Below, one piece after another: positions 27,428-37,908 of a stretch of 63,354 bases of DNA. The notes beneath the pieces are model-generated. The model worked only from the letters and a program-made list of their open reading frames with translations, was not told where the DNA came from and did not search any database. The DNA is from Bacteroidota bacterium. GTDB taxonomy: Bacteria > Bacteroidota > Bacteroidia > Cytophagales > Cyclobacteriaceae. Position 1 is the stretch's first letter; the number at the start of each line of letters is the position of its first letter. The stretch is from positions 1 to 63,354 of the forward strand of contig JAFDYY010000011.1 of assembly GCA_018267195.1 (NCBI GenBank), written 5' to 3'. Made by a program: the position numbers and the translations under genes.

Positions 27428-28396
27428 ATGCGTTGCGTGTTCATCAGTTTCATTGTGTGTGTGTTTAACTCAGCGGGGTATTGCCAGGCTCAAGATACTT
27501 CAACAGAACTAAAGGCACTATATTCAATTTATGATTTTCAGTTCGAAAAATACCATAACCAATTGCGGGTACTTCCCGCTGACGAAACCTCATTAGCCCA
27601 ACTATTGGAAATATTTTTCTTTCGATGGAAAGAAATTCCGGTTGCGTACAGTACTGCCAGCAGCCAGTATCAACAACTATTACTAAAAAACTTATCTGCA
27701 CTTTTAAAAGAAAAAGAACCAACACCCTCAACTATTTACTATCAAATCTGTACATGTCTTTTTTTAGCTGAATACTATTCTTCTTTAAATGAAAACTGGT
27801 CGGCTTTAAAATATGCCCAAAAGGCATACCCATTGGTTATCGCTTCCCTCGACAAAAAAACTAATCAACCTGAATTTCTTTTTATAAATGGATTATACTT
27901 GTACTATATCGAATACTACAGAGAAAAAAATTTATTCTACCGGGTAGCTCTCTCGCCCCTCCGAAAAGGAAACAAGGAAGAAGGTTTAAAAATTTTAAAT
28001 CAATGTCTTGAAAAAAAATCCATGATTCAAATAGAAGCTAAACTATATTTAGCCCACATCCTGCTTCACTTAGAAAAAAAAACCGATGAGGCGTTGCCTA
28101 TTAGCCAGAGCCTCGCCATCTGTTTTCCTAAAAATTTAAAATTTGCTGAACTTTATGCCGAAAATTTAATTGCTGTAAAGAAATATGCGGAAGCCAATAA
28201 ATTTGTTTCCATCTTAGAAACTCAACGTTCTCCTTATTATTCTATTCCGGGACACGTTCTTCGCGGGTTAATTGAAGAAGATTATCTAAATAATAAAAAT
28301 AAAGCCAAAGAAGCTTACCTGTTTTCTACCAGGCAAGAACTTAAACCCGTAGAGTATTTTCAGAAAATTGCTCTGCAGCGATTAAAAAATGAATAA
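27428..28396 (+). CDS. Secreted TPR-like protein of unknown function
   Basis: 322 residues. Signal peptide MRCVFISFIVCVFNSAGYCQAQ, then helical repeats throughout: YYQICTCLFLAEYYSSLNEN (in part), SALKYAQKAYPLV, EGLKILNQCLEKKS, IEAKLYLAHILLHLEKK, YAEANKFVSILETQ. No enzyme motif. It is similar in style to other TPR proteins in this region but has no membrane hairpin. A short GT repeat lies in the signal-peptide coding part. It ends four bases before the convergent hslU. Confidence 0.65.
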   Translation: MRCVFISFIVCVFNSAGYCQAQDTSTELKALYSIYDFQFEKYHNQLRVLPADETSLAQLLEIFFFRWKEIPVAYSTASSQYQQLLLKNLSALLKEKEPTPSTIYYQICTCLFLAEYYSSLNENWSALKYAQKAYPLVIASLDKKTNQPEFLFINGLYLYYIEYYREKNLFYRVALSPLRKGNKEEGLKILNQCLEKKSMIQIEAKLYLAHILLHLEKKTDEALPISQSLAICFPKNLKFAELYAENLIAVKKYAEANKFVSILETQRSPYYSIPGHVLRGLIEEDYLNNKNKAKEAYLFSTRQELKPVEYFQKIALQRLKNE

Positions 28397-28400
28397 ATAA

Positions 28401-29801
28401 CTACAAAATATACTCGCTCAGGTCTTTATTTTTTGCCAACTCTTTCAGTTTTGTTTTTACAAGTTGGCTGGTAATCAGAATAGGCTGGCTGCTGGAGGCC
28501 TGGTCCGGCACATCAAACAAAAATTCATTCAGCAGTTTGCTCATTACCGTGTGCAATCTTCGGGCACCTATGTTTTCTACTTCGGCATTAATATCAAAAG
28601 CGGTTTGGGCAATTTCATCAATGGCCTCCGCATCAAACAAAATCTGAAATCCTTCAGCTTCAAATAATGCCTGATACTGTTTGGTGAGGGCATTTTTCGG
28701 TTCTTTCAATATGCGAACGAAGTCTTCGCGGGTGAGGCTGTTCAGTTCTACCCGGATGGGAAAACGTCCTTGCAATTCAGGGATTAAATCGGAAGGCTTC
28801 GATACATGGAAAGCGCCTGCCGCAATAAACAAGATATGATCGGTATTAACGATTCCGTATTTGGTATTGACCGAGCTGCCTTCTACGATCGGGAGTAGAT
28901 CGCGCTGCACGCCTTCGCGGCTTACATCGGGGCCGCCCCCGCCCTTCTTTCCACCCGAGGCAATTTTATCTACCTCGTCAATAAAAATAATCCCCGCCTC
29001 TTCGGCTTTGCGGATCGCCTCCTCTTTTACTTCATCCATATCGATGAGTTTGGCTACCTCTTCTTCCAGCAATACTTTTCGTGCTTCGGCAATGGTCAGT
29101 TTTCTTTTTTTGTTTTTCTTGGGCATCATGCCGTTAAGCATCTCCTGCAGGTTCATCATCGATACTTCGTCCATCATGCCGGCACCGATCATTCCCACCC
29201 CGGACGGACCGCTTTGTTTAATGTCAATTTCAATTTTCCGGTCTTCCAGTTCTTTGTTTTTTATTTTCTCACGAAACACATTTCGGGTCCGCTCATTCAG
29301 CAACGTATCGTCATTCGGTTCTTCCCGGTTTTCGTTAGCCTCGTTGGGGGGTATGGCAAAACCGGCCGTTTTATGCAAAGGTGGGATAAGGGCATCTAAA
29401 ATGATTTCTTCTGCGGCTTGTGCCGCCTTTTCTTTTACTTCTTCTTTTTTGCGCAACTTTACCATGTTTACCGATTGCTCGGCCAGATCGCGCACCATGC
29501 CTTCTACATCGCGGCCCACATAGCCCACCTCGGTAAATTTGGAAGCTTCTACTTTTACAAAAGGAGCTTCGGCAATTTTGGCCAGCCTTCGGGCAATTTC
29601 TGTTTTGCCTACCCCGGTGGCTCCGATCATTAAAATATTGTTGGGCACAATTTCGTTACGCATGTCGGCCGAGGCATTCATCCTCCTCCACCGGTTTCGC
29701 AGGGCGATCGCCACATGGCGTTTGGCTTCGTGCTGGCCCACAATGTATTTATCGAGTTCGGCCACAATTTGGCGGGGCGTTAGTTTCTGAGCATCGAGCA
29801 T
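28401..29801 (-). CDS. hslU: ATP-dependent protease ATPase subunit HslU
   Basis: 466 residues, a normal HslU length. An AAA+ unfoldase that feeds proteins to the HslV peptidase. It starts with the family-specific LTPRQIVAELDKYIVGQ; Walker A GATGVGKT is at 60-67, the pore motif GYVGRDVE follows, an inserted I-domain runs from about 110 to 240, and Walker B is in IIFIDEVDKIA. The C-terminus ends in YIL, as needed for docking on HslV. hslV is not in the window. lon lies 63 bases upstream in the same direction. Confidence 0.95.
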   Translation of the reverse strand: MLDAQKLTPRQIVAELDKYIVGQHEAKRHVAIALRNRWRRMNASADMRNEIVPNNILMIGATGVGKTEIARRLAKIAEAPFVKVEASKFTEVGYVGRDVEGMVRDLAEQSVNMVKLRKKEEVKEKAAQAAEEIILDALIPPLHKTAGFAIPPNEANENREEPNDDTLLNERTRNVFREKIKNKELEDRKIEIDIKQSGPSGVGMIGAGMMDEVSMMNLQEMLNGMMPKKNKKRKLTIAEARKVLLEEEVAKLIDMDEVKEEAIRKAEEAGIIFIDEVDKIASGGKKGGGGPDVSREGVQRDLLPIVEGSSVNTKYGIVNTDHILFIAAGAFHVSKPSDLIPELQGRFPIRVELNSLTREDFVRILKEPKNALTKQYQALFEAEGFQILFDAEAIDEIAQTAFDINAEVENIGARRLHTVMSKLLNEFLFDVPDQASSSQPILITSQLVKTKLKELAKNKDLSEYIL

Positions 29802-29864
29802 GAAATAGAAAATTTTAAATTAAAATATCGGTGAACTAAATATTAAATCAGGTTTCTCCCCCTT

Positions 29865-32324
29865 TCAGTTTTTAGGGGCTTCGGGCAAATGAAAGATCAC
29901 GGGCTTAGTAACCTTTTCTTTCAGCAAGGCCATTTTTAAAACCTGATCTACGGACTCTACATAGTGAAACGACAACCCTTTGGTGTACGATTTTTCAATT
30001 TCGCTGATGTCGCGCTTATTTTTCTGGCTGAGGATAATTTCTTTAATACCACTTCTTTTGGCAGCCAGTATTTTTTCTTTGATGCCGCCCACCGGCAACA
30101 CTTTGCCGCGCAAGGTTATTTCGCCCGTCATGGCTAAATGTGATTTTACTTTTCGTTGGGTAAAAGTAGAAGCCAGCGAGGTGAGCATGGTGATGCCGGC
30201 CGAAGGTCCGTCTTTCGGCACGGCTCCGGCCGGTACGTGTATGTGCAAATCGTAATTTTGAAACACGCGATGGTCTATGTTCAGCAAGTCGGCATTAGCC
30301 TTTAAATACGACAGCGCAGCCGTGGCCGATTCTTTCATCACCTCTCCTAATTGGCCTGAAATGGTAATGGCTCCTTTGCCTTTGCTCACGCTGGACTCTA
30401 CAAACAAAATATCTCCGCCCACCTGCGTCCAGGCCAGGCCGGTTACCACTCCGGCAATATCATTTCCCTGATACATCTCCTCATCAAATATTTCGGCTCC
30501 GAGAATTTTTATCACTTCTTTCTCGCCCAGAGTTTCGGGCAGGTTTTCTTCCATGGCTTTTAATTTAGCCACGTGCCGGACCACCGACCCGATTTTTCTT
30601 TCGAGGCTTCGTACGCCCGATTCGCGGGTGTAGGCTTCAATTATTTTTAAGATTCCTTCTTTGGTAAAGGTTACATCGATGGGCAGGAGTCCGTGTTCTT
30701 TTACTTGTTTCGGTATCAGATGCCGCGTGGCAATCTGTAATTTTTCTTCTACCGTGTAGCCCGAAAGTTCAATAATCTCCATACGGTCGCGCAGGGCAGG
30801 CTGAATGGTGTCGAGCGAATTAGCCGTAGCGATAAACAGTACTTTCGATAAATCATATTCAGCTTCTAAATAATTATCGCCAAATGCATTGTTTTGTTCG
30901 GGGTCTAACACTTCCAGCAAAGCAGAGGAAGGGTCGCCCCGGAAATCGGTTTTTACTTTATCAATTTCATCGAGTACAAAAACAGGGTTAGATGATTTAG
31001 CTTTCTTAATGTTTTGTAAAATTTTACCGGGCATCGCGCCAATATAGGTTTTGCGGTGGCCGCGTATTTCGGCTTCATCGTGCAGCCCCCCCAAGCTCAT
31101 GCGTACATAGTTTCTTCCCAATGCTTTGGCAATGGATTTTCCGAGCGATGTTTTACCCACTCCGGGCGGACCATACAAACACAGGATAGGCCCTTTCATG
31201 TCTTGCTTCAGTTTAATTACCGCCAGGTATTCTAAAATACGTGTCTTTACTTTTTCTAAACCAAAATGATCTTTATCTAAAATCTTTTTAGCTTTCTTTA
31301 AATTGAAATCGTCTTGGGTGTATTCTTCCCACGGCAAGTCGAGCATGAACTCCACATAGTTCATCATTACCGGAAAATCGGGAGCTTGCGGGTTGGTACG
31401 TTGCAGCTTATCCAGTTCTTTATTGAAGTGCTCGGCTACTGCCTTAGGCCATTTTTTTTCGGCTCCGCGTTTGCGCAGTTTTTCTATTTCTTTGTCGGGG
31501 CCATCGTAGCCCAGTTCGTCTTGAAGTACTTTAATCTGCTGTCGTAAAAAATAATCGCGCTGTTGCTGATCTATATCGGTGTGTACTTTTTTCTGGATCT
31601 CATGTTTAATCTCCAGCATCTGAATTTCCTTCAGCATGTACTGCAACAAAAGCGTACCTCGATCTATGATGTTATTAACTTCTAAAATTTTTTGTTTTTC
31701 GGCTACATCCACATTCAGGTTAGATGACAAAAAATGAATGAGGAATGCTGTGCTGCTTATATTATCGAGCGCTACCTGTGCTTCTTGCGGAATTTCAGGA
31801 TTCAGTTTAAGAATTTTAGAGGCGGCATCTTTCAGCGATTGCACCAGCGCGGTGGCTTCTTTCGTTTGCAGGTCTAATGCCGGTTCGGTTTGTAATTCTA
31901 TGCGGGCGGTAAGGAATGGTTCTTCGCTTGTATATTCTTTAATGGCAAAACGGTTCTTTCCCTGAATGATGATAGTCGTATTTCCATCGGGCAGCACCAG
32001 CATTTTAATAATCCGGGCAATGGTGCCGAAGCGGTAGAGGTCATCAATAACCGGCTCTTCGGCCAGTTTATTTTTTTGTGCCACCACCCCAATAATGCGG
32101 TTTCCCTGATAGGCTTTTTTTATCAGCCGGATCGATTTCTGGCGCGTAACGGTAATGGGGATAACTACTCCCGGAAACAGCACGGTGTTTTTTATAGGTA
32201 GAATTGAAATCTCTTCGGGCAGGTCTTCCGGGCGCAACTCTAAATCTTTTTCCGGGTTGATCAACTGAACCAGTTCTTCTGTTTCCTGCGGCTCGTCCGA
32301 TACTAATATGGTTTCTTTAAACAT
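29865..32324 (-). CDS. lon: ATP-dependent protease Lon
   Basis: 819 residues, full length. LonA-type protease that degrades damaged and regulatory proteins. The N-terminal LON domain runs to about residue 240 ([17 protein letters not shown]), the AAA+ domain has Walker A GPPGVGKT (385-392) and Walker [10 protein letters not shown], and the protease domain has Ser708 in PKDGPSAG and the catalytic lysine in GGIKEK (about 750). hslU follows on the same strand, so two energy-dependent proteases may be cotranscribed. It is divergent from the OmpA-family gene. Confidence 0.97.
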   Translation of the reverse strand: MFKETILVSDEPQETEELVQLINPEKDLELRPEDLPEEISILPIKNTVLFPGVVIPITVTRQKSIRLIKKAYQGNRIIGVVAQKNKLAEEPVIDDLYRFGTIARIIKMLVLPDGNTTIIIQGKNRFAIKEYTSEEPFLTARIELQTEPALDLQTKEATALVQSLKDAASKILKLNPEIPQEAQVALDNISSTAFLIHFLSSNLNVDVAEKQKILEVNNIIDRGTLLLQYMLKEIQMLEIKHEIQKKVHTDIDQQQRDYFLRQQIKVLQDELGYDGPDKEIEKLRKRGAEKKWPKAVAEHFNKELDKLQRTNPQAPDFPVMMNYVEFMLDLPWEEYTQDDFNLKKAKKILDKDHFGLEKVKTRILEYLAVIKLKQDMKGPILCLYGPPGVGKTSLGKSIAKALGRNYVRMSLGGLHDEAEIRGHRKTYIGAMPGKILQNIKKAKSSNPVFVLDEIDKVKTDFRGDPSSALLEVLDPEQNNAFGDNYLEAEYDLSKVLFIATANSLDTIQPALRDRMEIIELSGYTVEEKLQIATRHLIPKQVKEHGLLPIDVTFTKEGILKIIEAYTRESGVRSLERKIGSVVRHVAKLKAMEENLPETLGEKEVIKILGAEIFDEEMYQGNDIAGVVTGLAWTQVGGDILFVESSVSKGKGAITISGQLGEVMKESATAALSYLKANADLLNIDHRVFQNYDLHIHVPAGAVPKDGPSAGITMLTSLASTFTQRKVKSHLAMTGEITLRGKVLPVGGIKEKILAAKRSGIKEIILSQKNKRDISEIEKSYTKGLSFHYVESVDQVLKMALLKEKVTKPVIFHLPEAPKN

Positions 32325-32496
32325 AAATCAATGCCAATTTGACACAAAAAAGCTATGCCTGCAATTAAAATTACAAAGCGCGAAAGGTAGGTCAATACGC
32401 GTGCCAATCATTTATTCATTAAAATTGCACAGTAGCACCGGGGAGAATGGTAAAAATGTCATTGAGTTGTCAAATTTTTTAATCATTTTACATACA

Positions 32497-34455
32497 ATGA
32501 AATGGCCGGGCTTTAATAAGCGATTACCCCAACTGCTGCTTCTTGTGGGATGTTCCTTGAGTTTGTCGGCTCAGGAAAAAAAATTCAAAAAGGAGAATGT
32601 GGTTCAGCTAAATGACTCGCTCACGACTTATAGTCAATCTCACCTGTTCGATTTTCCGAATGTAAACCGAGTCCGGTTTTACAACCATGCCGGCCAACTA
32701 AAGGAAATAAAACAACTCGATGGAGCCGGCAACGAGGCCAAAATGTATGTAGCCCTGCGAAACTACGTTTCTCAGTTCGGAGTCGAAAATTTTACGAAGA
32801 ATGTGCCGATGATCTGGCGGCTGGCCCGTCTCTCTGAAAAATTCGGCCCGAAGGGCGAGGCCGTTTTACTTTACAAGTTAGTTTTAAAGCATCACCGGCA
32901 AGGCATTGATCTTACTAAACTTTACCGCACGTATGACTCCGTGGAGGCTGATAAGAAAAAATATTACGTGCCCCTGCAGGATTATTATGAGTTAGTAAAC
33001 TACCGTAAAGAAATAGATACGCTTCGCCCGCCCCAATCGGTACTTACCCCCATGGGCAACTCCATCAATTCGGAAAAAGAAGATTATGGCCCGGCCATTG
33101 GCAACACCGATCAGGTGCTGCTGTTCACCTCCAAGCGCCACCACCACCGGCTGCGTGCCTACAATGAAGATATTTTCTTTTCCATCAAAAAAAATGGCGA
33201 ATGGAGCCCGGCCGAAGGATTTAAAACCATCAACACCGAATATAACGAGGGCTCGTCTTGCCTCAGTCTGGATGGGAAGAGTTTATATTTTTCGCGTTGC
33301 AATGCCCCCGGCACGCTGGGCAATTGCGATTTGTATGTGGCCACGTTGAACCAAGACAGTGTGTGGAGCGATGTAAAAAATCTGGGACCAAAAGTAAACA
33401 GTGCCGACTGGGACTCTCATCCTTCCGTAAGCCATGGCGGAGATACTCTTTTCTTTGCCAGCAACCGCACGGGTGGGTTTGGGCAAACGGATATTTATTA
33501 TTGTGTAAAAGATGCACAAGGAAACTGGGGACAAGCCAAGAATATAGGCCCCATCATCAATACAGCAAAAAGTGAAGTAAGCCCGTTCTTCCATCATAAA
33601 TTCAATGTGCTTTACTTCAGTTCAGATGGCCACCCGCTCAACTTTGGCAACTTTGATATTTACAAATCCTACCAACTAAAAAACGGGTGGAGCGAACCGC
33701 AAAACATTGGGCCGCTGGTAAATGGTAGTGGCAGCGAATATTATTTTACCATCGACTCTAAAAGCCGCGACATCTATTATGCCCGCTCCACCCCCGACAA
33801 CATCAAAAACCTGGATTTGTATTCGTTTCCGGTGCCGATGGAAGCACACCCCGAAGCGGTTGTACAACTTACCGGAAAAGTGAGAGACAAAAAAGGAAAT
33901 GCCGCTCAGGGCATCGTGGCTATTGTTGATCTGAGCCAGGGAGTAGAGGTTACCCCCAAATACTTGCGCGAAGACGGCAGCTATGATTTTACGTTAATTA
34001 ACAAACGAAATTATTTGCTCATCGTGCAGGGCGACAACTTTTTTCGTATCGAAGAGTTATTCTACTTAGAGGGTAACCGCGAAATCAATACGGTGGTGGA
34101 AGACATTGAAACAAAAATTGCTTTTCAGTCGCTGGAGTTTGAAAACAGCAAAGCCGATATCCTCATCAGTATGCACAGCGATTTGGCCAAGCTCGGAAAT
34201 TTTCTGATTGACCATCCTCATGAAACGCTGAAGATCTCCGGCCACACCGATTCGGCAGGCGATGAAAAAAATAATCTGCAACTTTCGCAAGACCGGGCCG
34301 ATGCTATTAAAACCTATTTGGTAAATGAGTATAAAATAGACATGCAACGAATTGAAGCCGTGGGCTATGGAAGTTCTCAACCGCTGGTAGAAGAGAAAAC
34401 CGAAAAAGACAAACAACTAAACCGGAGGGTAGAGTTTGAAATTATAAAAAAATAG
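32497..34455 (+). CDS. OmpA-family protein with beta-propeller (PorE-like architecture)
   Basis: 652 residues from ATG 32497 (MKWPGFNKRLPQLL); the frame stays open upstream to 32308 but that part overlaps lon. Order of parts: signal peptide (ending SLSAQE), helical TPR-like segment (about 25-160), PD40-type propeller blades (CLSLDGKSLYFSR, TLFFASNRTGGFGQTDIY, VLYFSSDGHPLNFGNFDIY in pieces), a carboxypeptidase-regulatory-like domain (about 475-540), and a C-terminal OmpA domain (LKISGHTDSAGDEKNN, LSQDRADAIKTYL) that binds peptidoglycan. This is the layout of PorE of the type IX secretion system, but paralogues are common. Confidence 0.85.
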   Translation: MKWPGFNKRLPQLLLLVGCSLSLSAQEKKFKKENVVQLNDSLTTYSQSHLFDFPNVNRVRFYNHAGQLKEIKQLDGAGNEAKMYVALRNYVSQFGVENFTKNVPMIWRLARLSEKFGPKGEAVLLYKLVLKHHRQGIDLTKLYRTYDSVEADKKKYYVPLQDYYELVNYRKEIDTLRPPQSVLTPMGNSINSEKEDYGPAIGNTDQVLLFTSKRHHHRLRAYNEDIFFSIKKNGEWSPAEGFKTINTEYNEGSSCLSLDGKSLYFSRCNAPGTLGNCDLYVATLNQDSVWSDVKNLGPKVNSADWDSHPSVSHGGDTLFFASNRTGGFGQTDIYYCVKDAQGNWGQAKNIGPIINTAKSEVSPFFHHKFNVLYFSSDGHPLNFGNFDIYKSYQLKNGWSEPQNIGPLVNGSGSEYYFTIDSKSRDIYYARSTPDNIKNLDLYSFPVPMEAHPEAVVQLTGKVRDKKGNAAQGIVAIVDLSQGVEVTPKYLREDGSYDFTLINKRNYLLIVQGDNFFRIEELFYLEGNREINTVVEDIETKIAFQSLEFENSKADILISMHSDLAKLGNFLIDHPHETLKISGHTDSAGDEKNNLQLSQDRADAIKTYLVNEYKIDMQRIEAVGYGSSQPLVEEKTEKDKQLNRRVEFEIIKK

Positions 34456-34498
34456 TTTGTATTAAGTGGCGTTCTTTCACCGGCACGCTTCGCTTACC

Positions 34499-35272
34499 TC
34501 AGGACAAAAACTGAGTAGTTTCTTCCACCTCTATTACAATATCATCTTCCCCTACTTCATCAAATGGGTTTTCCAGATGGTCTTGAATATTATCCAGGCT
34601 CACCAAAATAAAACTGTAAAGCACGGGCATTACGTACTCTAGTTGGGCAGAAAAATCATTAAACGTACTGGCAAAGTAAGGCCCGTACACAATGGGGAAA
34701 GCATAGATAAATGCTTTGCTGTAGGCCCGCAGCGTAATGGGCGTGCGGTACCGGTGTATAATGCGCATATTATCAAACGCAATAATCATTTTGCTGATAT
34801 ACTGGCTTACCCGCGAAATTTCTCCGCTCTGTACCCCAAAGTTTCGCAACTGCATGGTTAGCTCCGAGAGTTTAGAAAAAAGATCATACATTTTTGCTTC
34901 GTGGGTATCCCACTCGGAGCGGTCCGATTTCAACATGGTTTTAAGTGTGTGCAGCATATCGCGCACCAGTATGCGGGCTTGTGCCGGTAACTCATTTTCT
35001 TTGTTCGATGGCCAGTCGCGCGAAGCATAGTAAATAGCAATGGCGTGTCCTTTAAAGTCTGAAAGCCGCTGCAGGGCCGTTTCTCTTCGGGTATACGCAG
35101 ATCCGATACTGAACACCACCGGAAATACAATGGCCACCCCCACCAGCATATCGGGAAACTTGGCCGTCCACCCGAGGCGGTAACACAAATACGTTGACAG
35201 CACCGCCATAAATGTGATGATGAATGTTTTATAGTTGATAATCATTCGGAAACTACTGATGATCTTTAGCAT
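34499..35272 (-). CDS. Bestrophin-like membrane channel protein
   Basis: 257 residues with membrane helices near the N-terminus (TFIITFMAVLSTYLCYRLGW in part, LVGVAIVFPVVFSIGSAY) and again at about 185-230. The C-terminal DNIQDHLENPFDEVGEDDI matches the acidic signature after IENPF in bestrophins, which are anion (chloride/bicarbonate) channels. It resembles the bestrophin/YneE-type family but is shorter at the N-terminus. Stand-alone on the minus strand, convergent to the OmpA gene. Confidence 0.65.
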   Translation of the reverse strand: MLKIISSFRMIINYKTFIITFMAVLSTYLCYRLGWTAKFPDMLVGVAIVFPVVFSIGSAYTRRETALQRLSDFKGHAIAIYYASRDWPSNKENELPAQARILVRDMLHTLKTMLKSDRSEWDTHEAKMYDLFSKLSELTMQLRNFGVQSGEISRVSQYISKMIIAFDNMRIIHRYRTPITLRAYSKAFIYAFPIVYGPYFASTFNDFSAQLEYVMPVLYSFILVSLDNIQDHLENPFDEVGEDDIVIEVEETTQFLS

Positions 35273-35378
35273 AGCCGGGAAGGATAGGTTTTAGGTAAAC
35301 CAAATTATTAAAAATATACCGATATAAAAAAGGAAAGGAGTGGGGCGTATCTATAAAAAATCAATTCACTGCATTACC

Positions 35379-36410
35379 TCATTCATCAAATTCAAGTTTG
35401 GTCAATTGGTCGTTTCGGTAGCAATAAAACTCATAGCTGATTTTTGAGCCGAACTTAAATACTTTTTCCAGAAAAATACGGTCGTATTGGGTGGTCAGTT
35501 CATCGTACCGGACTTTCAGGGTAGAGGGGAGTTCATCGGGTTTTATGGGGCGCTCAATTTCCAATCCATCGTCTATGGCAAATTCCAACACCAGGCTGCT
35601 GTTTCGCCAGTTCATGGTGGTTTCATCGTGTAGGTTTTGTGAAAAAGAAATATGGTCTTGCTGAATAATGTTTTGGGAAGTATTAAAAAATAAAAATAAA
35701 CCCGAGACCACCATGGCCCCATATCCGATTTTACGAAAAACATATTCGCTTAAATACGGCAAAATAAATTTTACCGTGTACGATGAAACTACCGAGGCCA
35801 GTGCGATAGCCAGCCCGATCCACCCGGCTTTGGCCGAATACAACCCTAAGAAAAAATAAATTATCAGCTTAATAGAATGGAGAAATATTTCGTTGGCCGC
35901 CCGTGTGGCCACAATTTCTTCTTTCGTCAGTCCATACCGTAAATAAAACCGATTAAACAAAAGGCCAATGGCTCCGGTGATACCCGATATCAACCCTGCC
36001 AAAAAACCGACTAAAGCCAGAACAAATGGCGGATATGGTTTCTCTTCGTTGACTTGTTGTTTTTTCGTTCTGAAAAGCTCCGGAATGTTGGCCAACAAAA
36101 AGAGGGCAACAAAAATTTGTAAATAAAAAGGATTAATCAATTTCATCAGCCAAGCTCCTAAGAGAACAGCCGGAATGGAAAAAGGAACAAACCAAAAAAA
36201 TATTTTCCAGTGAATGGATTTCTTAAACACCACTATTCGCGAGGCCGAGCTGGCAAAGGTGCCGATGGTTAACGAAAACGGAATAACTGAAACAGGTAAA
36301 AATAAATTCAGCATCGGCAGCAAAATAAGGCTTGCCCCTCCCCCACAAATGGCGCTGACCCAAAACGCCATAACCGTAACCAAAAAAAGAAGAATGATTT
36401 TTAATGCCAT
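35379..36410 (-). CDS. TauE/SafE-family exporter with C-terminal extension
   Basis: 343 residues. About eight membrane helices in the first 260 residues, with the two TauE repeats (GGGASLILLPMLNLF and VGFLAGLISGITGAIGLLFN). The family exports sulfite, sulfoacetate or other organosulfur anions; the substrate here is unknown. Unusual is a soluble C-terminal domain of about 75 residues (LVLEFAIDDGLEIERPI to LTKLEFDE) not present in ordinary members, probably cytoplasmic. Confidence 0.8.
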   Translation of the reverse strand: MALKIILLFLVTVMAFWVSAICGGGASLILLPMLNLFLPVSVIPFSLTIGTFASSASRIVVFKKSIHWKIFFWFVPFSIPAVLLGAWLMKLINPFYLQIFVALFLLANIPELFRTKKQQVNEEKPYPPFVLALVGFLAGLISGITGAIGLLFNRFYLRYGLTKEEIVATRAANEIFLHSIKLIIYFFLGLYSAKAGWIGLAIALASVVSSYTVKFILPYLSEYVFRKIGYGAMVVSGLFLFFNTSQNIIQQDHISFSQNLHDETTMNWRNSSLVLEFAIDDGLEIERPIKPDELPSTLKVRYDELTTQYDRIFLEKVFKFGSKISYEFYCYRNDQLTKLEFDE

Positions 36411-36447
36411 ACTAACGAGTTAGAGAATAAACCGGTTATGGCAGTAT

Positions 36448-37908
36448 TTATTCTTTCTTATCGAGATCAGGCAAAGTAAAATTATCCAACGGACTGGGAA
36501 GTTTCATCATCGCTTCGATATCATTTACTGTGCGTGGAGCAGAAGAAGAAAGATGTTCATAGCCATTGGGTGTAATGAGGAAGTCATCTTCAATGCGAAC
36601 CGCTATGCCCCACCATTTTTTATCGCATGGCGAGTTTTCAGGAATATAAATTCCGGGCTCGATGGTAATCATCATTCCTGCCTCCAGCCGGTTATACTCG
36701 CCCCGGTCGTGCACATCTAACCCGATGTGGTGGGTGCATCCATGCGGATAATACAGGTGCTTATCGTTTTCATTCTGAAGAATACCCAGTTCTTTTAACC
36801 CCCGGTTGATTACCCCGCGTGTGGCCAGATACACCTCTTTAAAGGAAGCACCCGGTTTGCATATTTTCATAGCTTCTTCCTGGGCTTTTAGCACCAGTTC
36901 ATAAATTTGTTTTTGCTCAGGCGAAAACTTACCGTTCACCGGTATGGTGCGTGTAATATCGGCTGTGTAGCCGTGAAACTCTGCGCCCAGATCCATCAGT
37001 ATTAATTCTTTGTTGGAAATAGTCGGTTTGTAATTATCAATGTAATGTAAAATACAGCCGTTGTGGCCGGCCCCTACTATGGAGGGGTAGCCCACATCTT
37101 CAGCCTGGTATTTTTTAAAGACAAATTCATGAATGCCCTGAATCTCGCGCTCGCTCATGCCGGGCTTTATGGCTTTCATTACTTCTACCTGCCCGGCACA
37201 TGAGATGCGCACGGCTTTGCGCACCAACTCAATTTCTTCTTTTGTTTTTACGCCCCGCAGGTTATCCATAATAGTTTCCAAGCCCATTTTGTCCAGATTG
37301 CTTTTGGGAGGTTCTACCGTGAGGGTCGTTCGGTGAACATCGGGGTATTTTACTTTGGCTTTAAACTGAGCAATCAGGTTATACAAGTCAGACGAATCGC
37401 GGGGGTTGTCGCGCACATCGTTATTAAAATCAAAAAATAAAATGGAAGTAAATTTTGAAAAATCGAGATTGTATTGTTTGAAGAGGGAATTATTAAATGC
37501 CTGATCAAAGCCCAGATTTTCTTTTACTCCTTTATCGCCCAGCCTGCGGCCGGTCCACATTTCGCGAAGTTCATTTCGGGGTTGTACAAAAATAATTTCA
37601 TTGTAAGCAGCGCCATTGGCTGAGTTTTGTTTTTCTTTAAATACCAACAACACCGCATCCGGTTCCCGGTAGCCGGTGAGGTAATAAAAATCCGGATCTT
37701 GGTGATAGACAAAATCCACATCGTTAGACCGGTTGCGCACCGGGTTGGCAAAAAAAACAGCCACCGAATTAGCCGGGAGTTTTTCGCGTAATTTTTCTCT
37801 GCGCTCGCGAAAAAATGTTTTCGATAAAAAATCGTTGGGCCAATCGGTCTCTTGCGCTGTTAAAGAAAAATAACAAAAGAAAAAAAACAGTGCACTTAGT
37901 TGTTTCAT
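36448..37908 (-). CDS. Secreted Xaa-Pro aminopeptidase (M24B)
   Basis: 486 residues from ATG 37908 (MKQLSALFFFFCYFSLTAQE), a signal peptide; ten more codons upstream are open. An N-terminal creatinase-like domain precedes the pita-bread catalytic domain with all five metal ligands visible: DLGAEFHGYTADITRT, THHIGLDVHD, ITIEPGIY and VRIEDDFLI. It removes N-terminal residues before proline, here in the periplasm or outside. The closest known family is PepP. Confidence 0.9.
   Translation of the reverse strand: MKQLSALFFFFCYFSLTAQETDWPNDFLSKTFFRERREKLREKLPANSVAVFFANPVRNRSNDVDFVYHQDPDFYYLTGYREPDAVLLVFKEKQNSANGAAYNEIIFVQPRNELREMWTGRRLGDKGVKENLGFDQAFNNSLFKQYNLDFSKFTSILFFDFNNDVRDNPRDSSDLYNLIAQFKAKVKYPDVHRTTLTVEPPKSNLDKMGLETIMDNLRGVKTKEEIELVRKAVRISCAGQVEVMKAIKPGMSEREIQGIHEFVFKKYQAEDVGYPSIVGAGHNGCILHYIDNYKPTISNKELILMDLGAEFHGYTADITRTIPVNGKFSPEQKQIYELVLKAQEEAMKICKPGASFKEVYLATRGVINRGLKELGILQNENDKHLYYPHGCTHHIGLDVHDRGEYNRLEAGMMITIEPGIYIPENSPCDKKWWGIAVRIEDDFLITPNGYEHLSSSAPRTVNDIEAMMKLPSPLDNFTLPDLDKKE

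Noticed and set aside
27455..27466. GT dinucleotide repeat in the signal-peptide part of the TPR gene as a phase switch
   Set aside because: Only about five units; too short to slip at a notable rate.
28861..29523. 220-codon plus-strand frame opposite hslU
   Set aside because: Low-complexity serine/phenylalanine-rich shadow of hslU.
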